A DNA stretch of 64,000 nucleotides from positions 1,088,839,001 to 1,088,903,000 of the forward strand of contig CM057453.1 of NCBI GenBank assembly GCA_016271365.2, read 5' to 3'. Origin of the DNA: Neoceratodus forsteri (Eukaryota > Chordata > Ceratodontiformes > Ceratodontidae). Under the pieces are notes generated by a model. It saw only the letters and a program-made list of their open reading frames with translations. It made no database searches and was not told the origin of the DNA. The first letter of the stretch is position 1, and each line of letters starts with the position of its first letter. Positions 63,971-64,000 of this stretch are shown one piece after another. The position numbers and the translations under genes were made by a program.

Positions 63971-64000
63971 CCCAGTATTCGTTCTTCCCTGTCCCTTACC

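Noticed and set aside
1..64000. CRISPR arrays, bacterial operons, rRNA genes
   Set aside because: No regular spacer arrays, no prokaryotic gene organisation and no rRNA-like sequence were seen. All content is vertebrate-type repeats.

Overview
This is a gene-poor, transposon-packed stretch of nuclear DNA from a vertebrate, probably one with a large genome. The mix points to an amphibian, lungfish or early-diverging reptile: abundant L2/CR1-group LINEs, CR1 with an esterase-type ORF1, one L1/Tx1-like LINE, a Penelope-like element with a GIY-YIG nuclease, an LTR retroelement, and hammerhead-ribozyme repeats. The species cannot be fixed from sequence alone. I see no host protein-coding exon, rRNA, functional tRNA or CRISPR. 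All coding signal is retroelement-derived and nearly all of it is broken.

Layout. 1-1.39 kb: 5' end of an L2-like LINE (minus). 1.64-2.08 kb: an 83-bp minisatellite. 4.2-4.6 kb: a solitary Penelope terminal repeat. 4.7-12.3 kb: one L2-like LINE (4725-5712 plus 9875-12310) split by a nearly intact second L2-like LINE (5713-9874). 12.48-18.12 kb: three head-to-tail copies of an unrecognised unit of up to 2.1 kb. Each copy starts with a short palindrome and ends with a long foldback, and they are separated by (AT)n arrays. 18.14-21.79 kb: a dead Penelope-like element. 21.8-28.2 kb: mostly unclassified DNA with two inverted-repeat elements and a CR1 fragment. 28.25-28.91 kb: a long SINE-like retroposon with 16-bp target duplications. 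28.9-35.7 kb: CR1 and L2 fragments. Here a 543-bp retrozyme-like insert carrying a well-formed hammerhead ribozyme sits in an L2-like 3' UTR. 35.7-47.9 kb: four more L2-like LINE copies and a CR1 fragment. 48.05-60.86 kb: an LTR retroelement (1.6-kb LTRs, tRNA-Thr-type primer site, 4-bp target duplication, no recognisable pol) interrupted by a full-length L1/Tx1-like LINE (51721-57397, 16-bp target duplication). 60.9-64 kb: CR1 pieces, including an SGNH-esterase ORF1, and a second SINE-like copy.

How the parts relate. Several insertions are nested, so their order can be read: LINE B entered LINE D/C, the L1-like LINE entered the LTR element, the LTR element entered a CR1 3' end, and the retrozyme-like insert entered an L2-like 3' UTR. 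The best candidate for something unusual is the retrozyme-like insert at 31993-32535. It is 1.46 copies of a 372-bp unit with one hammerhead motif, as expected if a self-cleaved, circularised RNA was reverse-transcribed and integrated. Degenerate hammerheads of the same minimal helix-III type lie in the Penelope terminal repeats of this window, which suggests a possible source of enzymes. The second candidate is the 12.5-18.1 kb foldback/(AT)n array, which I cannot assign to any family.
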